Origin: JAGMXM01 sp964458325
GTDB taxonomy: Bacteria > Verrucomicrobiota > Verrucomicrobiia > Limisphaerales > UBA1319
Assembly: GCA_964458325.1 (NCBI GenBank)
Contig: CAYWIM010000004.1
Span: forward strand, 26,270-90,269
Length of the DNA: 64,000 nucleotides
Reading direction: 5' to 3'
Below the pieces are notes generated by a model that saw only the letters and a program-made list of their open reading frames with translations, did not search any database and was not told the origin of the DNA. The translations under genes were made by a program, and so were the position numbers. Each line of letters opens with the position of its first letter. Positions within the stretch are counted from its first letter, which is position 1. Shown here piece after piece: positions 59,946-64,000 of the stretch.

Positions 59946-60049
59946 GCTGTTTGCTGACTCATCTTGTCGTTTGTATTACTGCTGGCATTCCTGGCAGCCA
60001 AAGCCTCGCGCACCACATTCGTCTACCCACCTCGACCACAGCGGCCCGC
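59913..60049 (-). repeat. ~140-bp direct repeat, copy B
   Basis: Same orientation as 56928-57071, diverged by substitutions and small indels but with several 15-20-nt blocks unchanged. It carries the start of the frameshifted leader ORF. Confidence 0.65.
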
Positions 60050-60283
60050 GACGCCCCATCCGATCCTGCCCACCTAGATTGTACGGACAGACGCGAAAAA
60101 GGTTACGCTCCGGCGCTGAGGCTTTTCTCGATCAGGTTTGATGGTTTAGCGGTTCTGAACAGCCCGGCGGGTCAGGGGGAGAGAATTCCCCGATCCAAAT
60201 CGCTTTGAATCTCTGAGCCTCGTCTTGTGCAGGTCCTTGATATTCAAACCAGACACTGGGAGGTTCATTGGGTTTTAAAATGC

Positions 60284-60480
60284 ACCCCCTCCTCTCCCCG
60301 ACCCTCTCCTCCATTGCCATGGAGGCGAGGGGGAAGACATTCGGCTACCCAGCAGACAAGTTCCCCACCACACCGCCTTGTCTCCTGCAAGCCGGCTCCG
60401 ATTCCCCTCACCCCCGCGAGGCTCAAGCGGGGTTCATGGAGAGCCAAGACGCCAACTTTTGGCGCGCATGGAGACCCTGA
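60284..60480. repeat. Degenerate interspersed repeat, second copy
   Basis: Contains CCTCCAT-TGCC-ATGGAGG (60308-60325) and GCCAACTTTTGGCG (60451-60464), the pair of signatures also found at 8973-8991 and 9031-9044. It is longer than that copy and has no coding support. Confidence 0.45.
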
Positions 60481-60483
60481 ACC

Positions 60484-60554
60484 GTAGCCGCCGACGTAAG
60501 GAGGCGGAACCTATTAGCCATGAGCAAGATCCGCCTCGTTACCTCGGCGGCTAC
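60484..60554. repeat. 25-bp imperfect inverted repeat (hairpin element)
   Basis: The left arm 60484-60508 (GTAGCCGCCGACGTAAGGAG...) and right arm 60530-60554 (...TTACCTCGGCGGCTAC) pair with only two mismatches around a 21-nt loop. Related to the half copy at 45511-45535. REP-like palindromic elements of this kind are usually dispersed through a genome. Confidence 0.6.
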
Positions 60555-60782
60555 GCACGAACGGTTCATGAAGAGCATTGATGACAAACGAATTGTCACG
60601 CATCGGGGCCATGAACCGTGTTGGAGCACGGGGTTTAGCCCGCTTCCGCGCGTTTGGCCTGTCACGTGTTGAAGCGGCCTGCATCGCCGGCGTCCGCCCC
60701 GTGTAGGCTCGTCCCCCGCCTGCCGGCAGGCAGGCCCGACCCGGCGCTCGAGGCGGTCGAGTCGGGAGGTGGCGCGGTGTGT

Positions 60783-62978
60783 TTACGGACTGAGGATGCG
60801 GCGGATGGCGAGCACCTGCTTGAGCCGCTTGAGGGCGTCGGCACGGCGTTCGGGGTCATAGAGCAAGGGCGCCAGGTTGTTCATCGCCCGGATCGTGTCG
60901 GGGTGGTCGGGCCCGAGCACCCTGCGGCAGATGGCCACCGTTTCATCCCGCAGCTTGACGGCTTCGTTGCGGCGGCCAGCCTTGTAGTAGGCGGTTGCCA
61001 GGTTGCCCATGGTTCCGAGGGTATCGGGATGCTCGGGCCCGAGCACCCTGCGGCGGATATCGAGCGTCTCCTCGAGCAGCTTCAACGCCTCGTCCGCCCG
61101 GCCGGCGTTGTGGTAAGAGACGGCCAGGTTATGCATCGCCTTGAGCGTGGCGGGGTGCTCGGGACTCAACACCTTGCGGCGCAGGCGCAGCACCTCCTCG
61201 CGCAGGCTGAGGGCCTCGTCTTCACGAGCGGCTTCTTCGTATGAAATGGCCAGGTTGCTCATGGCCATCAGTGTGTCCAGGTGTTCCGGCCCGGACACCT
61301 TGCGGCGGAGGCGCAGCACCTCCTCGCGCAGTCTGAGCGCGTCGGCACGGCGGCGTGTGTTGTCGTAAGAAATCGCCAGACTGTTCATCGCCATGAGCGT
61401 GTCGAGGTGCTCCGGTCCGGACACCTTACGGTAGAGCCTCACCACATCCTCGAGCAGCTTCAGCGCCTCGTCCCGGCGGCCAGCGTCGTCGTAAGAAGAT
61501 GCCAGGTTGTGGATCGCCCGGAGCGTGTTGGTGTGTTCCGGGCCGGCGTTCGCCATATAGTAATCGCGCGCTTTCTCCTGGAGTGGGATGGCCTCGCGGA
61601 ACAGCCCAAGGGCCTGGTAAGTTCCGCCCAGAGTGGACTGGATTCGAGCTCGGAGCGCTGGCTGGCTGGCGAAGTCGGTCTCGAGTCTCTTCACCGCCTT
61701 GTCAAGCGTCTCCGCGACCGTGATCGACCGGCCGTCTCGAGCCGGGTCCGAGCTCTGAAACACGCCGATGATAAATTCGGACATCGCGTCAGACTCGTCC
61801 CGGGCAGCGCGCTCGGCGGCGGCCCGGGCCACCGCCTCCCGCTGGGCCGCGACCGCGCGCACCGCCTGCCAGGTGCTGACCGCGGTCCCCAGCGCCAGGG
61901 CCATCACCGCTGCCGCGGCCGCGCTGTAGGCCAGCCGGTTGCGACGAACGGATTTCCGGAATCGTTCGAGCGTGCCAGGCGGCCGAGCGACAATAGGGAA
62001 ACCATCGAGGAACCGCTCGAGTTCTTGCGCGACCTCGGCCGCCGAGGCATAGCGCCGGCCGGGCTCTTTCTCGAGGCATTTCAGGCAAATGGTCTCCAGG
62101 TCCGGGTCGATCGCCGGATTCAACGAGCGCGGCGGCCGCACCTCGGCTTCGGCCACCCGCCGCAGCGTCTCGGCCACGCTCTCCCCGCGGTGCGGCGGCT
62201 GGCCCGTCAATAGCGCATACAGCACCGCCCCCAACCCATACACGTCCACCCCCGTGGTGATCTCCCGCGACCGGCCCTCAACCTGCTCCGGCGCCATGTA
62301 CCCCGGCGTCCCCAGCGTCGAACTCGCCCCGGTCAGCTCCCCGGCCCCCTCCGCAAGACGCGCCAGCCCAAAATCGCACACCTGCCCCTCCCCCCGCTCG
62401 TCCAGCAGAACGTTACTTGGCTTGAGATCGCGGTGCAACACCCCCCGCTGATGCGCATGATGCACCGCTCCCGCCACCGACGCCACCAGCCCCGCCGCCT
62501 TCTCCTGCCAGGCCCGAACCTCGGCGCGCGTCCCCGACCGGGGCGCCGCCCATTCTCCCCGCCCCATCGCCTCCTCGAGGCTCCCTCCCTCGACCAGCTT
62601 CATGCTGAAATACGGCTGCCCCTCGTGCTCGTTGATCTCATACACCGGCACGATGTGCGGATGGTCCAGCGCCCCCGCCGCCTTGGCTTCCCGCCGGAAC
62701 CGATCCAGCTCCTCCGCCCGCGCAAACAGCCCCGCCCGGATCATCTTCACCGCCACCAGCCGATTCAGACTCAGTTGCCGAGCCCGATACACCACCCCCA
62801 TCCCCCCGGACCCCTGCTCGGCCAGCAGCTCATAATCCCCGACGTACCGCAAGCGCGTCCCCACTTGAGCTGGTTCTGGCAGCCGCCCCAGACCCGCCAG
62901 GCAACGCGGGCACAGCCCAAACCTCATCCGCGGCGGGATGGCCGACCCGCAGGTCGGACATGAACCAGCATCACTCAT
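60783..62978 (-). CDS. Membrane-bound Ser/Thr protein kinase with TPR domain
   Basis: A 731-aa protein. A zinc-ribbon-like N-terminus has C7, C10, C23 and C26 (CPTC...CPRC). The Hanks-type kinase domain follows at about 48-320: GSGGMG loop at 56-61, K78, catalytic D184 (HRDLKPSN), DFG 202-204, GTPGYMAPEQ and DVYGLGAVLY. One transmembrane helix at about 350-372 (SAAAAAVMALALGTAVSTW) leads to a sensor part with about six 42-residue TPRs of kinesin light-chain type (GPEHLDTLMAMNSLAISYDN...DALRLREEVLRL). All key residues are present, so it should be active. It lies ~118 nt downstream of the sigma factor gene on the same strand. The start at 62978 (MSDAGSCPTC) is clear. Confidence 0.94.
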   Translation of the reverse strand: MSDAGSCPTCGSAIPPRMRFGLCPRCLAGLGRLPEPAQVGTRLRYVGDYELLAEQGSGGMGVVYRARQLSLNRLVAVKMIRAGLFARAEELDRFRREAKAAGALDHPHIVPVYEINEHEGQPYFSMKLVEGGSLEEAMGRGEWAAPRSGTRAEVRAWQEKAAGLVASVAGAVHHAHQRGVLHRDLKPSNVLLDERGEGQVCDFGLARLAEGAGELTGASSTLGTPGYMAPEQVEGRSREITTGVDVYGLGAVLYALLTGQPPHRGESVAETLRRVAEAEVRPPRSLNPAIDPDLETICLKCLEKEPGRRYASAAEVAQELERFLDGFPIVARPPGTLERFRKSVRRNRLAYSAAAAAVMALALGTAVSTWQAVRAVAAQREAVARAAAERAARDESDAMSEFIIGVFQSSDPARDGRSITVAETLDKAVKRLETDFASQPALRARIQSTLGGTYQALGLFREAIPLQEKARDYYMANAGPEHTNTLRAIHNLASSYDDAGRRDEALKLLEDVVRLYRKVSGPEHLDTLMAMNSLAISYDNTRRRADALRLREEVLRLRRKVSGPEHLDTLMAMSNLAISYEEAAREDEALSLREEVLRLRRKVLSPEHPATLKAMHNLAVSYHNAGRADEALKLLEETLDIRRRVLGPEHPDTLGTMGNLATAYYKAGRRNEAVKLRDETVAICRRVLGPDHPDTIRAMNNLAPLLYDPERRADALKRLKQVLAIRRILSP

Positions 62979-63096
62979 GGCAGACCAATCACCTCTTGCG
63001 CATGCATACGAAAGCCGTGCTCGCACCTTGCCCGCGCCCCTGCGCGGACGCCGGACCGGCCCCGGCATTGCCGGCCGGCGCTCGGCGCCTTCGGAC

Positions 63097-63846
63097 TCAG
63101 GGCGCCAGGGCCTTGATCAAGAACTCCGTCTCATCCGTCACTTCCGCGTCCGTGTCCACGGTCCCCCGAACCTCCGAGCGCAGAATCGCCGCAAACCGCT
63201 CCTTCATCCGGTGGATCTGTTGCTTCACCGCGTTCTCCGCGATCCCCAGCCGTGCGCCCACCTGGGCGTATGTTTCCCCGCCTGCTTCCTTGAGGAGGTG
63301 GGGCGCCAGCAGTTCAAACCGTGTCCCCTGGTCCTTGTACGATTCCTCGAGCCGCTCCAACGCCCGTTCGACCACCGTTTGCGCCCAGTGCCGCTCATAG
63401 AGCCGATCCGGCGTCTCGTCCGTGCTCGGCTCGACGCTGGGACGCCCTTCCTCATCGGTCTGGTCCACGGACACAAACCGCGCGCGGCCCCCGCGGATCT
63501 CGGCCTGACCGCGCCGCCACACCCCGCACAGATAATGCTTGAGCGAGGTCAGCAGGAACGATCGAAAACGCCCGCGCCGCGGATCGGCCTGGCGAAACCA
63601 TTGCCGGTTGCGATCCAGGAGGGACTCGATAAAACCGTGCACCAGATCCTCCGCGTCGGCCGAACCATTGGTCCATCGCCGGACGTATCCGAGCAAAGGC
63701 TCCCGGTACATCCGGCACAGCTCCTCGAGCGCGTGCCGCGCGGGCGCAGTTGCCGATCCGCCGGCCTGGAGCACCACGCTCCAACGCGTCATAGGGAAGT
63801 TCCCGCAAATCGGACCCTCGGGGGCCGTCGGCTCGGAATGGATCAT
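63097..63846 (-). CDS. ECF-type RNA polymerase sigma factor
   Basis: A 249-aa sigma-70 family protein. Region 2 is TRWSVVLQAGG...ELCRMYREPLLGYVRRW, with SADAEDLVHGFIESLL in 2.2-2.4. Region 4 with the helix-turn-helix is GGETYAQVGARLGIAENAVKQQIHRMKERF. A charged linker with TDEEGRPSVEPSTDETPD joins them. No anti-sigma gene is adjacent; instead the next gene is a Ser/Thr kinase. Linkage of ECF factors to kinases that activate them by phosphorylation is known (EcfP/PknT of Vibrio parahaemolyticus), and the Thr/Ser/Asp-rich linker offers possible sites here. The ATG at 63846 was chosen over the upstream candidate at 63882. Confidence 0.9.
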   Translation of the reverse strand: MIHSEPTAPEGPICGNFPMTRWSVVLQAGGSATAPARHALEELCRMYREPLLGYVRRWTNGSADAEDLVHGFIESLLDRNRQWFRQADPRRGRFRSFLLTSLKHYLCGVWRRGQAEIRGGRARFVSVDQTDEEGRPSVEPSTDETPDRLYERHWAQTVVERALERLEESYKDQGTRFELLAPHLLKEAGGETYAQVGARLGIAENAVKQQIHRMKERFAAILRSEVRGTVDTDAEVTDETEFLIKALAP

Positions 63847-63918
63847 GCGACCGAGCGTACCATCCTCGAGACAGTATGGCAAGAGGCCAAAGACGCGGAC
63901 AGCTCGTCAACGACAATT

Positions 63919-63952
63919 ATTCTTCTTAGGCCCAGCAGAGCCTAAGAAGAAT
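63919..63952. promoter_or_regulatory. Perfect inverted repeat upstream of the sigma factor gene
   Basis: Thirteen-base arms, ATTCTTCTTAGGC (63919-63931) and GCCTAAGAAGAAT (63940-63952), surround an 8-nt loop. It lies about 73 nt upstream of the ATG at 63846. Neither strand shows a clean T-run after the stem, so an operator or an RNA structure is as likely as a terminator of an upstream gene. Confidence 0.5.
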
Positions 63953-64000
63953 TAGGGCGAGATGGAAATTAGGCGCAGTTCGAAGGGTCCGACGATGGCG

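Larger units (their letters stand above)
59495..60782. other. 1.3-kb gene-poor region rich in repeats
   Basis: No supported intact gene. The first ~400 bp are AT-rich and must hold the NHL gene promoter plus a decayed ORF. The ~140-bp repeat copy B, hairpin repeats and degenerate intergenic repeats fill the rest. A GGGGTTTAGCCCGC palindrome-like element sits near 60630-60645. Confidence 0.6.

Overview
This is a high-GC bacterial window in which genes lie on both strands. No tRNA, rRNA, CRISPR array or intact insertion sequence was seen. The best taxonomic guess is Verrucomicrobiota. The pointers are a PEP-CTERM protein, large secreted proteins ending in a 'STDL..W...FYRV'-type tail, a beta-helix protein with a dockerin-like EF-hand tail, an ECF sigma factor paired with a Ser/Thr kinase carrying TPRs, a homodimeric pyruvate dehydrogenase E1, and few clear Shine-Dalgarno sites. 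The assignment is inferred from gene content; no marker-gene comparison was possible.

Layout. 1-12.5 kb: a truncated DUF4143 ATPase, a PQQ-type beta-propeller, an NagX/HGSNAT-like membrane protein, a B12-binding radical SAM protein, mfd, a tRNA-dihydrouridine synthase with a clear bidirectional terminator, two small exported proteins (one PEP-CTERM) and a HAD phosphatase. 12.6-18.5 kb (+): glcD-glcF, then metG-xer-ftsB-like, several joined by ATGA overlaps. 18.5-28.2 kb (-): one long co-directional run of an HlyD adaptor, ABC ATPase, two FtsX-type permeases, acnA, an RsmB-like methyltransferase with a TTG start overlapping the acnA stop, pyrH and frr. 28.5-45.4 kb: GrpB-like protein, a small exported/membrane cluster, penicillin acylase-family hydrolase, aceE, DegP-like protease, MgtC/DUF4010 membrane protein, purE, an MFS permease, a DUF6807 protein, pgpA and a BatD-BatE fusion.

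45.5-46.6 kb holds a MazE/AbrB-VapC (PIN) toxin-antitoxin pair bracketed by two 37-nt imperfect direct repeats. 46.6-59.5 kb is an accessory block of five large exported proteins, all on the minus strand: a chitobiase-fold/Ig protein with a new-looking repeated 'WGPF' module, an AT-rich beta-helix protein with a dockerin-like tail, a CAP protein, a C10 (streptopain) peptidase with a BspA-type LRR, and a 12-repeat NHL protein. Four of the five, plus a 575-aa protein at 29.4-31.1 kb, end in a similar short C-terminal module. The NHL gene is flanked by direct copies of a ~140-bp sequence made of leader DNA plus the start of a signal peptide. 59.5-60.8 kb is a gene-poor stretch rich in degenerate interspersed repeats. 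60.8-63.9 kb encodes a Ser/Thr kinase and an ECF sigma factor, with a perfect inverted repeat upstream.

The housekeeping genes cover DNA repair, translation, the TCA cycle, purine synthesis and phospholipid synthesis. The most interesting parts are the exported-protein block with its shared tail and duplicated leader, and the repeat-bracketed toxin-antitoxin cassette.
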